DNA of 64,000 nucleotides from Sphingomonas piscis (GCF_011300455.1 NZ_CP049869.1:1825501-1889500), one strand, 5' to 3'; shown: positions 36,196 to 45,116, counted from the stretch's first letter. The notes: generated from the letters alone by a model not told the origin. Translations and numbers: made by a program.

Positions 36196-36699
36196 ATGAC
36201 GTCACATCGAGCGTTCATCCAAACTGAAGAGCTCGAGGTAAATCGTCGTTTTGCGACGCGACACAAACTTCGACTGACGACACGGGGCGTCACTACGTCC
36301 GGGGACGCAGATCTCCTTATCCTGGACATATCGGTTACAGGCTTACTCTTGGAGACTGCCTTCGATCTCACCGAGGGCGACTTCCTGGACTTGAACATAC
36401 CTGGAGCCTCAGGTTCTCGCGCTGTCGTAAAATGGGTAAGTGGGCGCCTAGTAGGGTGTGAGTTCCAAGAGACGATCTCAAGCGCGGCCATTAGCGCTGC
36501 GCTGTTGCAGTCGGCACCGGCTGCGCGAGGCGCCCTCGAAGCGCAGTATGCAGAAGGCTTTCTAATTGCTGATGACAGCCTGCCAAACCTCCAATCCGCC
36601 GAAGTTGAACTATCGTTCGGTGCAAAACTTCGTTGGATACTTGGGCTAGCAATCGTCGGGTGGGCGGCTGCCGCAGCTTTGCTTTGGTGGATCACCTAA
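36196..36699 (+). CDS. PilZ domain protein with C-terminal membrane anchor
   Basis: Protein of 167 residues. The N-terminal PilZ domain shows the c-di-GMP binding pair RRFATRHKLRL (RxxxR) and LDISVTGLLLE (DxSxxG). The last 25 residues (LGLAIVGWAAAAALLWWIT) are one hydrophobic tail anchor, an uncommon arrangement. It probably responds to cyclic-di-GMP at the membrane. The ATG at 36196 follows GGGGGTAGAGG. It converges on ctrA. Confidence 0.85.
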   Translation: MTSHRAFIQTEELEVNRRFATRHKLRLTTRGVTTSGDADLLILDISVTGLLLETAFDLTEGDFLDLNIPGASGSRAVVKWVSGRLVGCEFQETISSAAISAALLQSAPAARGALEAQYAEGFLIADDSLPNLQSAEVELSFGAKLRWILGLAIVGWAAAAALLWWIT

Positions 36700-36820
36700 C
36701 CCCCAGCGGGGATGTTGCAAAAGGCTCCACCTGTCCGTTCGACACCGGCGAAACGATCGAGCGAGTTTTAACATGTGAGACTGGCAGATTGCGCTTGAGG
36801 TGGGGGGCTTGCAGCCCTCC

Positions 36821-37528
36821 TCACGCGGCGACGAGATGATCCGCGGAAGCTTCTGCTTCATCTCGCAAAGAGTATCCACGCCCCCAAACCGTCTCAACAT
36901 AATCAATTCCATCTGACGCCAGTCTAAGCTTCTTGCGAAGCTTGCAGATGAAGACGTCGATGATCTTCAGCTCTGGCTCGTCTAACCCGCCATAAAGATG
37001 GTTGAGGAACATGTCCTTCGTCAGGGTTGATCCTTTACGCAGCGCTAGCAGCTCTAGCATGGCGTACTCTTTGCCTGTCAGATGCACGCGTCGACCGTCA
37101 ACCTCAACTGACTTCGAGTCCAAGTTGACTGCAAGCTTGCCTACCCGAATGACCGACTGGGAGTGGCCCTTCGAACGGCGGACAATCGCATGAATGCGAG
37201 CAGTCAATTCGTCACGGTGAAACGGTTTCGTAACATAGTCGTCGGCACCGAAGCCAAGCGCGCTGACCTTGCTTGCCATGTCGCCTATTCCCGAAAGAAT
37301 GAGTACGGGCGTACTAATCTTCGCTATGCGGATCTTCTTGAGGACGTCATTGCCGTGAAGGTCCGGAAGATTAAGGTCGAGCAGAATGATGTCGTAGTCA
37401 TAAAGCTTGGCGAGATCGAGACCCTCTTCCCCCAGGTCAGTGGTGTCAACTTTGAAGCCCTCGCCACTGAGCATAAGTTCGATGCTTTTTGAGACAGTCG
37501 GTTCGTCTTCGACAAGTAGCGCACGCAT
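36821..37528 (-). CDS. ctrA: Cell-cycle response regulator CtrA
   Basis: OmpR-type regulator of 235 residues. The receiver domain shows [18 protein letters not shown], the phosphoacceptor Asp in [11 protein letters not shown] and Lys in [12 protein letters not shown]; the DNA-binding winged helix runs from about 128 to 222 ([31 protein letters not shown]). CtrA is the essential alphaproteobacterial regulator of cell cycle, motility and surface functions. It is divergently transcribed from a mucR gene. TTAA half-sites lie in the shared promoter region. The conserved sequence leaves little doubt. Confidence 0.96.
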   Translation of the reverse strand: MRALLVEDEPTVSKSIELMLSGEGFKVDTTDLGEEGLDLAKLYDYDIILLDLNLPDLHGNDVLKKIRIAKISTPVLILSGIGDMASKVSALGFGADDYVTKPFHRDELTARIHAIVRRSKGHSQSVIRVGKLAVNLDSKSVEVDGRRVHLTGKEYAMLELLALRKGSTLTKDMFLNHLYGGLDEPELKIIDVFICKLRKKLRLASDGIDYVETVWGRGYSLRDEAEASADHLVAA

Positions 37529-37821
37529 TGGGATTCTCCCCAGTTTTCGACCTGCCAGGCGGCCCGAATTAAGGAAGGTTAATGCGATAGAAACCTTAAC
37601 AAATCATAAAGAATGGGTGCGCCTTGGTTCTGAAAGGCACGGGTCTTCATACAAGAGGATTCAATTACGTCCTTTTGAACTAACCCGTCAGACTTGACGC
37701 TCCACAATGTGGGAGGTCGGCACAATCTTGATTGAAATATGTAAAGCAGCGTCGGCTGAATTGCCGATTGTCAGAATGGCTTTGCAAGCTAATGCAGGGC
37801 ACACATCAATCGGAGGAAGCT
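37529..37821. promoter_or_regulatory. Shared ctrA/mucR control region
   Basis: This 293-bp divergent intergenic region carries two TTAA boxes six bases apart (37569-37572 and 37579-37582) and a CCTTAAC a little further on. They resemble the TTAA-N7-TTAA CtrA box but the spacing is one base short. CtrA autoregulation and MucR control are known in related bacteria; here they are inferred. A good GGAGGA ribosome site for mucR ends at 37817. Confidence 0.45.
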
Positions 37822-38280
37822 TTGGATACAAACACGGACCTTACCGAGCTTACAGCTGACATTGTTGCTGCTCATGTGGCAAACAACTCGGTGGCCATTG
37901 GCGATGTCGGGAACCTCATCCAGTTGGTGTACTCAACCCTTTCTTCGCTCGGAAAAGATCCAGGTGATGCACTAACGCCAAAGACACCGCTCGTGCCTGT
38001 GCGAGCATCAGTGAAGCCGGATTTCATCGTCTGTATGGAATGTGGTCGTAAGCAGAAGACGTTGAAGCGGCACCTCCAGACAGCACATGGGATGACGCCA
38101 GATCAGTACCGCAGTGACTACGGGTTGCCGGACACTTACCCGATGACCGCACCGAACTACTCCGAACAGCGGAAGGCACTTGCGAAAACACACAATTTGG
38201 GGCGCAAGCCGAAGAATTCGGTGTCTGCAAAGGAGCCGAAGGCGACAAGGCCCAGGCGCAGGTTGTCTATTAAATCCTAA
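37822..38280 (+). CDS. MucR/Ros family zinc-finger transcriptional regulator
   Basis: Protein of 152 residues. The N-terminal helical part (DLTELTADIVAAHVANNSVA) drives oligomerisation and the C-terminal zinc finger has CMECGRKQKTLKRHLQTAHG, then LPDTYPMTAPNYSEQRKALA, as in all Ros/MucR proteins. Members control exopolysaccharide, motility and cell-cycle genes. I start at the TTG at 37822 because GGAGGA lies four bases before it and the product then begins like other MucR proteins; earlier ATGs lack a ribosome site. Confidence 0.9.
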   Translation: MDTNTDLTELTADIVAAHVANNSVAIGDVGNLIQLVYSTLSSLGKDPGDALTPKTPLVPVRASVKPDFIVCMECGRKQKTLKRHLQTAHGMTPDQYRSDYGLPDTYPMTAPNYSEQRKALAKTHNLGRKPKNSVSAKEPKATRPRRRLSIKS

Positions 38281-38562
38281 CAAACAGGCGTTCGTCGCAA
38301 GCTGCGCAGCATCTGCAGCAATGCCAGTCAATCCGAGCCATTGCGGCAGCAGTAGACCGTCTCAGTCGGTTTGCGGGTGGGCGCTGTTCAGAAGGAGCTT
38401 AAACGCTCCTGAAATATCATAACTAAAACGTGCCTGGCGGCAAGTCTTTGGAATTCGTGCCTCATTGAGCCCTTGCTCGTCTTAGGAGGGGGGATTGAAG
38501 AAATAGAAAGGCGCCTGGAAAGTCCTTGTTCCGGGGCGGGAACACTGTTTAACTCTGCCGCT
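38281..38562. other. Gap after mucR
   Basis: No convincing gene. A short hairpin AGGAGC/GCTCCT (38393-38398 with 38405-38410) may end the mucR transcript. An inverted repeat TGTTCC/GGAACA (38527-38532 with 38539-38544) lies shortly before the palindrome at 38563. Confidence 0.4.
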
Positions 38563-38580
38563 GTGACGTCATGACGTCAC
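38563..38580. promoter_or_regulatory. Perfect 18-bp palindrome at a gene start
   Basis: The sequence GTGACGTCATGACGTCAC reads the same on both strands and overlaps the first possible ATG (38571) of the small gene that follows. It contains two TGACGTCA-like halves. A dimeric regulator could bind here and block transcription or translation; no regulator is known. Confidence 0.5.
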
Positions 38581-38609
38581 GGTCCGATGTGGATAGGGGT
38601 GGGGCTCAG

Positions 38610-38861
38610 ATGACCAACGACGCACAACTTTTGCTTGCGCGTGCGGCCAAAGAGATGGTGCTTGCGGCGGAAGAGCCGGACCCAATCAAGAGGTCCCATC
38701 ATCAGGAGTTTGCAGATCGCTACCTTGCAGAGGCACTTGCCTCGAAAGGAGGTGCGAAACCCTCAAAAGCGCATCTGAAGAAGCCGAGGCTTGCATCGGT
38801 CGCGGTGGCGCTCAGGCAGGTGGGTAAATCTTTTCAATTGAGGCAAGCAGCACGTCCATAG
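38610..38861 (+). CDS. Small hypothetical protein
   Basis: Protein of 83 residues (MTNDAQLLLARAAKEMVLAA to LRQAARP), with an N-terminal helix pair (KEMVLAAEEPDPIKRSHHQ, FADRYLAEALASKG) and a basic C-terminal half. The ATG at 38610 has GGGGTGGGG upstream; an in-frame ATG at 38571 lies in the palindrome. No recognised family. It faces the GGDEF gene convergently. Confidence 0.55.
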   Translation: MTNDAQLLLARAAKEMVLAAEEPDPIKRSHHQEFADRYLAEALASKGGAKPSKAHLKKPRLASVAVALRQVGKSFQLRQAARP

Positions 38862-38896
38862 CCTGGCAGGTCTGTGGCAGATCAAAAGACTGACGA

Positions 38897-39502
38897 TTAG
38901 CCGTTCATCCGGGACGGTCTCTTGATACGGTACATCTGCTCATCCGCTCTCTTGATAGCGTCATGTGGAGTGTCGTCCGGCTTGATCATACCGACGCCCA
39001 CCGCGACGCTCAGTCGAACAACGTTGTCGTCGATTGCGAATGAGGAATTCGCGATGCGTTCCACAACGCGAAGGGCCATGTTCCAAGCGCCGATTTCATC
39101 TGTGTTTTCCAGGAGGACGCCGAACTCATCGCCCGAGAGTCTGCCGACGCAATCAGAAGTTCTCACAGCCTCTTGTAGTAGGCGAGCGATATGCACCAGC
39201 GAGGAGTCACCAGCAGTGTGTCCATAGGTGTCGTTTATCTGCTTCAGCGCGTCGACATCAATGAAGATCATAGCAGCGGATAGATCGTACCTCGCTACTC
39301 TTCCGATCAGCTTTTCTAGGCTGTGGAGAAAGCTTCTTCTGTTTGGCAGGCCTACTAGCTCGTCGACCCCTGCCAATTGTTCCAATTCGTGGACACGCAG
39401 GCGCAGCACCTCGACTTCAGATCTGAGCCGCTCCACCTCGCTAGTTAGGAGTTGGCTCTGCGCATCCACCAAGGCAGTGCGCTTGTAGGTGAGCTTGAAC
39501 AT
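38897..39502 (-). CDS. GGDEF domain protein (putative diguanylate cyclase)
   Basis: Soluble protein of 201 residues: an N-terminal coiled coil (VERLRSEVEVLRLRVHELEQL, about residues 23-43) then a GGDEF domain. The active loop reads SGDEF instead of GGDEF, and the product-inhibition site RTSD lies five residues before it. The Mg-binding FIDVDALKQINDTYGH is intact. It probably makes cyclic-di-GMP, with possibly lowered activity. It sits between PilZ receptors, so c-di-GMP signalling is concentrated here. Confidence 0.85.
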   Translation of the reverse strand: MFKLTYKRTALVDAQSQLLTSEVERLRSEVEVLRLRVHELEQLAGVDELVGLPNRRSFLHSLEKLIGRVARYDLSAAMIFIDVDALKQINDTYGHTAGDSSLVHIARLLQEAVRTSDCVGRLSGDEFGVLLENTDEIGAWNMALRVVERIANSSFAIDDNVVRLSVAVGVGMIKPDDTPHDAIKRADEQMYRIKRPSRMNG

Positions 39503-39689
39503 GGCGTTCTACCCTTGCTGCACCTGAGGCTCTGCCTTGGTCCCGAGCGCTAAACAACCGCTTCTTAGCTGGTGCTCCGTTATAGGACGGTGACTACGCG
39601 CATTGCAGCTTCACTAGCTAAGATTAGCAGCGTTCGTCCTAGCACCAGGAATTGCTGCTCAGCAGCATCCACGCTGATCCATGGGATCA

Positions 39690-39863
39690 TTACGAAAGAA
39701 AAGCTATGATCATCAGGATTGCGGTCCAAGCAGCCAGCCCGGTAGCGATAGCAGCCTGAACATAGAGGTGTCGGGACCCGCTAGCGGCACGCGCCCACAT
39801 GGCGGCGCAGAGAGCAGCTGCGGATCCAAAGAGTAAAAGGGCGCCAAGCGGACTCAAGTTCAT
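39690..39863 (-). CDS. Tiny two-segment membrane protein
   Basis: Protein of 57 residues read directly from the sequence (MNLSPLGALLLFGSAAALC then AAMWARAASGSRHLYV and a second hydrophobic segment AAIATGLAAWTAILMIIAF). It has an excellent ribosome site, AGGAGG, eight bases before the ATG. Its short length explains why automatic callers may miss it. The two segments suggest an inner-membrane hairpin. Function unknown. Confidence 0.6.
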   Translation of the reverse strand: MNLSPLGALLLFGSAAALCAAMWARAASGSRHLYVQAAIATGLAAWTAILMIIAFLS

Positions 39864-40075
39864 CCGAGTTCCTCCTCGCCTGAATGCCTACTTAGCGTCC
39901 GTTGTTAAACTTTGATTATTTTGGACCCTTTGACAAGCATCGGCGAGTCCTGGTTCCCCTAGATAATTGAGTTCCCCGCCGGATTACCTCATCTGCTCAC
40001 GACCATTCGGGCCATCGTTCGTGCCGAGGATGTCGCGGCTATGCTCCCGTCTATCTCAATCTCGGCCAGTGGATC

Positions 40076-40855
40076 TTACGCTTCAGCTCCAATCAGAAAT
40101 CGGCCCCGAGCATGCAGCGGCTCCCCTGCGGCAGCTACGAGGCAGTCGCCCGGTTTTGCAGAATGGTCTCCACTTCGCACTTCACCTTCAAGAGGCACCA
40201 CCCAGCGGCGCTGTTCCAGGAAGTAGTTGTTGATACTGTCCGCCCTCGCATGAGCAAACTTGAAGTGCTCCCCCTGCACCAATAGCGCGCTCGAACCAGG
40301 ATTGACGTGCCGAGATAACTCAGGTGGATAGGGCATTGCATTGGCCACGTTGGCAGCCTCTCGGATGTGCAACTCGCGAGGACGGCCGTAATCGTACAAT
40401 CGGTAGGTCACGTCCTGGTTCTGCTGGAACTCCAGGAGGGTTATACCGGCTCCGATCGCGTGAATGGTTCCCGGCGGAACGTACAGGAATTCGCCAGCTT
40501 TCACCGGTCGCCAGTGCACTAATTGCTCAATAGAACCGTCCTGCGCGGCCTGCTGCAATTCTTCGGGGCTGAGTTGCGTGGTTAGCCCTAAGCCGATCTG
40601 GGCATTGGGTTCAGCATCTAAGATGTACCAACATTCTGTTTTTCCGCCAGCGAACCCACTGCTACGTGCCTGCGCGTCGTTCGGGTGGACCTGGACAGAA
40701 AGACGTTCGCTGGTGAACAGATATTTCACAAGGAGCGGCAATGGCTGTGGCGAGACGAACCAGACCTCGCCAATTTTCTCGCCCATTGAAGGGAAGGGCG
40801 CAGGCAGTGTCTCGCGACCCCAAGGCTTTACTACAAACCGACGCTCTAGATCCAT
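40076..40855 (-). CDS. manA: Class I mannose-6-phosphate isomerase
   Basis: Zinc enzyme of 259 residues that interconverts mannose-6-phosphate and fructose-6-phosphate, feeding GDP-mannose for surface polysaccharides. The metal ligands are in SVQVHPNDAQA and GKTECWYIL, and PGTIHAIGAG supplies the last His. The protein is shorter than the E. coli type, as usual for the short class. It fits the polysaccharide genes further right. Confidence 0.88.
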   Translation of the reverse strand: MDLERRFVVKPWGRETLPAPFPSMGEKIGEVWFVSPQPLPLLVKYLFTSERLSVQVHPNDAQARSSGFAGGKTECWYILDAEPNAQIGLGLTTQLSPEELQQAAQDGSIEQLVHWRPVKAGEFLYVPPGTIHAIGAGITLLEFQQNQDVTYRLYDYGRPRELHIREAANVANAMPYPPELSRHVNPGSSALLVQGEHFKFAHARADSINNYFLEQRRWVVPLEGEVRSGDHSAKPGDCLVAAAGEPLHARGRFLIGAEA

Positions 40856-41051
40856 TCCCTCCCTTTAATGGCGCGGATTGCAGAGCGCCATCGCATGTCT
40901 GAAGCTTGAAGAAGGGGGCAGGGTCGGACGTATTCCAGTGGTTCGGAAGGTATATGGAATGACCCTTGAATATGTAGTGCTCAATGGATCCTCTATGCGC
41001 CTCGAATCTACCGTGAGTAGTGCAAGAGCCTGACAGGTCGAAGAATAAATC

Positions 41052-42017
41052 TCATGGCTGCTGAATGATCTCCGTTGCGGGCATGCGAATAGAATTCTTG
41101 TTTGAACGAAGTCCGAGGAATGCCCTGTTCAAATAAGGCACGTTCTGCAAAGCCCGATGGAGAGCAATGGGGAGCGCGATCCCCGCCGCCGTGCCGAGCA
41201 GGAACATCACCAGAGTGGAAGAAATGCCGACGTCTTGTAACACAATGCGAGCCCCAGCGGTGCCGAAGACGTGGAACAGGTAAATTGTGTAGGAATAGAG
41301 GCCGATACGGGCCAATGGCCTCACCTTGGGCGTAAGGGCAAGCAGGGCGGCCGAAGCCACCACGCCGATCTTGATCTGCCAGAACGGTGCGAGGAGAGCG
41401 ATTAGAAGAAGCGCGGCGGTCCATCTCACGTCGAACCGCTTTGCGATGATACCCGCGAGAAAGAACGGCAGCAGGTAAAGGGCTCGATTCCAGCTGAACA
41501 CGCCCACAGCGCCGTTGTGGAATTGAAAGAAGAAGCAGCTTGCGGCGAACACGGCCAAGGCACCCAAAGGGCGGCTTAGCAAGCCGTAAGACTCCAGCGC
41601 CACTGTGAGCATGAAGATCAGGAACAGGGCGGGCAGGAACCAGAAGTGAGCATTAGGCCAGATCAGGGTGGCGGGAATTACCTCCCATGGTAGCCGGCTG
41701 TTCGCGCCTGGCACCATGCACTGGACGACCGTGAACAGCAGTCCGACGCAGACGAATGGAATGAGCAGCCTTTTCGCCTTGCCCTCCAAAAACGTGGCTA
41801 CACTGTCCATTGACAACGGCCTCAGAGCGTAAACCAGACCGGACAGAAACGTGAACAGCGGCATACGCACATAGGCCAAAGCGTCGTTCACGGTCCGATA
41901 GACGGACCCCGCAGGGAGCCTGAGGCCAGAGGAGTCATTGCCGATGACGTGATAAGCGACAAGTAGAAGGCACGCGATGCCACGCACCGTGTCTATCCTG
42001 TTCCGCCTACTTTCCAT
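41052..42017 (-). CDS. Acyltransferase 3 family membrane protein
   Basis: Membrane protein of 321 residues with about ten hydrophobic segments. The opening RIDTVRGIACLLLVAYHVIG carries the conserved His (residue 23) and the R-x-R-like pattern of acyltransferase_3 proteins (OafA/ExoZ type), which O-acetylate sugars of exopolysaccharide or lipopolysaccharide. It probably modifies a surface glycan. The gene is isolated on the minus strand. Confidence 0.85.
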   Translation of the reverse strand: MESRRNRIDTVRGIACLLLVAYHVIGNDSSGLRLPAGSVYRTVNDALAYVRMPLFTFLSGLVYALRPLSMDSVATFLEGKAKRLLIPFVCVGLLFTVVQCMVPGANSRLPWEVIPATLIWPNAHFWFLPALFLIFMLTVALESYGLLSRPLGALAVFAASCFFFQFHNGAVGVFSWNRALYLLPFFLAGIIAKRFDVRWTAALLLIALLAPFWQIKIGVVASAALLALTPKVRPLARIGLYSYTIYLFHVFGTAGARIVLQDVGISSTLVMFLLGTAAGIALPIALHRALQNVPYLNRAFLGLRSNKNSIRMPATEIIQQP

Positions 42018-42397
42018 CAGGAGGCAGTACAGGAATCCTCGGTGTTATGAAGGAAAACTTCGGTAGGCTGGAGCAGCTGTTCTCAGCATGACACATCGGA
42101 GATTCTATTGGCTACACGGCTCGTCGCGATAGGTGCACGTACCCCTGACCAGTAATGCGATCCAGTATCAAACCTCACGTCTTCTCTTCGGGGATGCCTC
42201 AAGCCGGTAGAGGCTAGCGTCCAAGGAGCCGTGAAGGCCACCTTCGTTCACTCAAGCCCGCATCAACTCCGAGCTATCCGCAGCGCGTTGCGCCGCGGGC
42301 GGTACTACCAGGTCCTTCGATTTGCCCTCTCTAATGCGGTTGACCAACCGTGCACCACCGCAAAGGCAGAACCAAACGAGAGCTGAACGGCTAAAGC
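42018..42397. other. Gene-poor gap
   Basis: No supportable gene, RNA or repeat is visible between the acyltransferase gene and the diverged repeat at 42398. The sequence has the lower GC content of the accessory half. Confidence 0.4.
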
Positions 42398-42846
42398 GGG
42401 TCGAAAGCGGAAATTCCGAAGCTAAACGCAAATGCGCCAGAAGCAGAAGTTCGGGGAGGACAAGCAGGTTAATCGATGCTCCCGAGCCAGCCGGATAGCG
42501 ACGAGCAGCGTTTCCCCAGCCACTTCTGGGAGCACGGTGAATCTTGTTGAACGATCCAAAGGTTAACGCGTAGGCTCGTATAAACGAAGAGGTCGCGGAA
42601 CGAGCTGTTGCAGTTTACCGTATTGGTGAGTCGCTCCAACCCGCAATGGAGAATCATCCATGATGCCTTCAGCATTGCTGAATGCATCAGTGGCTGTTGC
42701 GGCAAATTTGTTTACGATGCGGCGACCTATTCGCAAACTCCTCCGCCAGCTCTGCCATGTATTTGCCATTCTTTCTTTCGAACGCGGGTTCACCGATCCA
42801 GTACTGCTCCATGTGTTGATTGGGACAGGGGCTGATCACCCATTTG
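42398..42846 (-). repeat. Diverged repeat unit with truncated HNH gene, copy A
   Basis: This stretch matches 47121-47561 along its whole length with many substitutions. Its minus strand encodes the end of an HNH-type protein (HMEQYWIGEPAFERKN, YMAELAEEFANRSPH), corresponding to the C-terminus of the intact gene at 47402-47743, but the rest of that gene is missing. It begins with GGGTCGAAAGCGGAAAT, resembling an intergenic repeat of sphingomonads. It is a decayed duplicate. Confidence 0.65.
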
Positions 42847-43106
42847 GGGGCACAAGATTAGTTTTTGGTGGTGCATCGCCGTCCATAAGTCAGCCGTTCG
42901 CAAACGAGCAGCTGTTTGCGATCTTCGGTCCGCAAGGCGCACTAAACCCGGCTGCGGCGCTAAACCTAACCACGGCGGACGCAGTGCTTCAACCATCGAC
43001 TTGGGCAATGATGCTTTTGGGCTTTGAAGGTGTTGGGTTTTCAATGCGTCTTCGGAAGGGTACCTCCAAACTACCCAGGCGGCCTGATCCGATCCACTCA
43101 GGCTAA
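42847..43106 (+). pseudogene. Remnant of a PEPxxWA-CTERM protein
   Basis: Plus-strand ORF sequence ending LQPSTWAMMLLGFEGVGFSM then RLRKGTSKLP. The C-terminal sorting signal is recognisable but the PEP motif has become LQPS, and there is no signal peptide: the ORF upstream is antisense to the HNH remnant. Judged a 3-prime gene fragment rather than a working gene. Confidence 0.5.
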
Positions 43107-43336
43107 AGCTGCACCAACGGTGTCCGTACCTTGCCTGATAGCTTCATGCTGACAACCTTGAACCAGTTCCGCTGACCTAGGTGTCTGCAATGGATTGATC
43201 GCAAGTTGAATCATCGTGTGTTCTGAATGAAGGCGGCCAGCACGCCCGCTACCTTCTATCCGGAAAGCCTCATTCTCCGGTTGAGCGTGGTTAAGTTTTT
43301 GGTGACCATATTCGGATAACTGATTGGCAGCCGTTG

Positions 43337-43888
43337 ATGGGTGCAGAAATGTTAATGATGACGGACGATGATAGTCGCCGCACGTCTCGTGTGGCCCTGA
43401 CCTTGAACGCTGCGGCGCGACAGCCGGGTCGTGGCAAGTTTCCTGTTCGCCTGGTAGACATCTCACCTCATGGGTGTCGCATTGAGCTCTTTAGCTCCCT
43501 TTCGGTTGGGTCTCACCTTTGGCTAAGCATCGCCAGCTTGGAAGCGAAGCAGGCGCGCATCGTGTGGTGCAAAGGTGACTTTGCCGGACTTCAGTTCGAC
43601 GAACCACTTAACGAGTGCGTTCTCGCCACTCTTCTTACGCAACACGGTCCAACTAAGAGCATAACGGAAGATCTGCGAAGTCTCGCTACGCGTCTTAAGC
43701 ACCAATCATCGAGATTGGTTGATGCAGACTCTGATCTGCTGCTCCTTTCCAGGGACTGTGCGGTATACGCGCTTGTTCATTCGCTCGAGTCAGTCCAGCA
43801 GGAAGTCGTTCAGTCGAGCCCTCCGCAACTGACTGGTTCTTTGATTCGCCGAGTTGTGACCGATCAGCAGTTCGCGCCGAGCATCTGA
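43337..43888 (+). CDS. PilZ domain protein
   Basis: Protein of about 183 residues. The PilZ motifs are SRRTSRVALTL (RxxxR) and LVDISPHGCRIEL (DxSxxG), followed by ARIVWCKGDFAGLQFDEPL. The second half is helical (RSLATRLKHQSSRLVDAD) with no known domain and no membrane segment. It likely binds cyclic-di-GMP. Several close ATGs exist (43337-43358); the exact start is uncertain. Confidence 0.8.
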   Translation: MGAEMLMMTDDDSRRTSRVALTLNAAARQPGRGKFPVRLVDISPHGCRIELFSSLSVGSHLWLSIASLEAKQARIVWCKGDFAGLQFDEPLNECVLATLLTQHGPTKSITEDLRSLATRLKHQSSRLVDADSDLLLLSRDCAVYALVHSLESVQQEVVQSSPPQLTGSLIRRVVTDQQFAPSI

Positions 43889-44418
43889 CTCCCGCTCAAG
43901 CTGGGCGGTGAGCGCCTCTACAGAGCACAAGCGCCATGACGGCATCCCTTTAGGGGTGAGCCGCAGCTATGGTGTGACCCACTCTTTCGAAGCTCCGCGG
44001 ACTGGCAAACTTCTAACAAGGAATGCCCGCGTGACGTGGTGTAACCTGCAGTCTGTCCCAAGACGTGCCGTGCCCGAGCCGCTTCGTTTCAATCGGCGAC
44101 GGCGCTCTCGGAAGACCAGCCATGCTTTCTTGGAGAGTCTCGGCACTCCGGCGTCTTCAGCGACACTGCAAGTTTATCTCAGCACCTTCGCTGCCACTCG
44201 GCTTCATCCAGGTCGGTCAGCACCTGCTGGAATAAACAAGGCTCATCGACTGAGGTCGGCTGACTCAAGGTCGCCACGATGATCCTCTTCATCTCCAGGC
44301 GCCGGTGCGCAAATCGACTAAGCCTTGCACCTGTTATGTGGATGCAACGGCAAGCTCCAACTTGGGACAGCCGGAACATAGCCGTTGTGAGATGTGCATA
44401 TTACTAACAACTGGACTC
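43889..44418. other. Gap of 530 bp without a supportable gene
   Basis: An Arg-rich ORF (43908-44282) fills part of it but has no start signal, no recognisable domain and a composition like non-coding DNA. No hairpin terminator or RNA gene was found. Confidence 0.35.
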
Positions 44419-44730
44419 ATGGACGAGTATCAGATCCAAGTGGCGGGCCGGCTCACCGCGTTAGGGTTCGTGCTGGAAGTTCTGCTCGCAAACGAGCTGG
44501 CTGCACAGCCTGTCGAGCATACCGAGGTTTTCAAGCAAGAGCTGCTCTCAGGAGCCCGATTCATTCAGGCGAAGCCGCAGAGCGTTATCGCTCTTCGAGC
44601 CATTCAGGCGGAGGCGGCCTCGGTGCTCGAACGGTTTGTTGAAAAGGTGAGGGAACGCGAAGCAGACATCAGGAGGCAGCGCGAAGGTGACCAGCAGGGC
44701 GACGAGGGAAGTGCGGTCACGACAGGCTAA
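44419..44730 (+). CDS. Small helical hypothetical protein
   Basis: Protein of 103 residues (MDEYQIQVAGRLTALGFVLE to EGSAVTTG), almost all helix, with a charged coiled stretch near the end (FVEKVREREADIRRQREG). The ATG at 44419 is preferred because the product from here is regular and the upstream extension is Cys/Ser-rich and irregular. No recognised family. Confidence 0.55.
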   Translation: MDEYQIQVAGRLTALGFVLEVLLANELAAQPVEHTEVFKQELLSGARFIQAKPQSVIALRAIQAEAASVLERFVEKVREREADIRRQREGDQQGDEGSAVTTG

Positions 44731-44759
44731 AGTCAGCCTGCTTGCACTTTGCTCTGCCC

Positions 44760-45116
44760 TTAATTGCGATGACGGTAATGGGGGAGGCCTTGATCAGGCT
44801 CCGGTAAACGCTTGATGTCCAGTTGCATGTGGTGTTCGCGAACTCCTACCAGATCATGTTCGATCTGCATCGCCATTATCTTCTCAGCAGAGACCCCAAA
44901 CGCCATTTCAAACCTGACCGCCATGTCCAGCGTCAGAGTAACCCTGCCGTTGAACACCTTGCTTAAGATCACGCGGGACACGCGCAGGTGCTTGGCGATC
45001 GCCGTGTCTGTCAGCCCGTAGCGAGCTACCACTTCTCTTTTCAGCCATGGTCCAGGATGGGTCGACAAAGAGGGGTTGAGGTGAAACGAGCTGGGCGGTC
45101 GTCCAGTTCTTGCCAC
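44760..45116 (-). CDS. HigA-like antitoxin / HTH protein without toxin
   Basis: Protein of 118 residues. The HTH region (THPGPWLKREVVARYGLTDTA, then LRVSRVILSKVFNGRV, and TLDMAVRFEMAFGVSAEKIM) follows the HigA/VapI antitoxin pattern, including the opening HPG motif. A HigB toxin normally precedes HigA, but none is visible upstream, so this looks like an orphan regulator. The C-terminal 35 residues are an unusual polar extension. Confidence 0.75.
   Translation of the reverse strand: MARTGRPPSSFHLNPSLSTHPGPWLKREVVARYGLTDTAIAKHLRVSRVILSKVFNGRVTLTLDMAVRFEMAFGVSAEKIMAMQIEHDLVGVREHHMQLDIKRLPEPDQGLPHYRHRN

Noticed and set aside
38527..38544. TGTTCC/GGAACA inverted repeat as a LexA box
   Set aside because: Alphaproteobacterial LexA sites are direct GTTC-N7-GTTC repeats, which this is not.
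42660..43106. Single 148-residue gene ending in a PEPxxWA-like tail
   Set aside because: Its first half is antisense to the duplicated HNH remnant, so the ORF is a chance chimera; only the tail is a real gene remnant.
43908..44282. 124-residue Arg/Ser-rich ORF
   Set aside because: No start signal, domain or regular composition; it looks non-coding.
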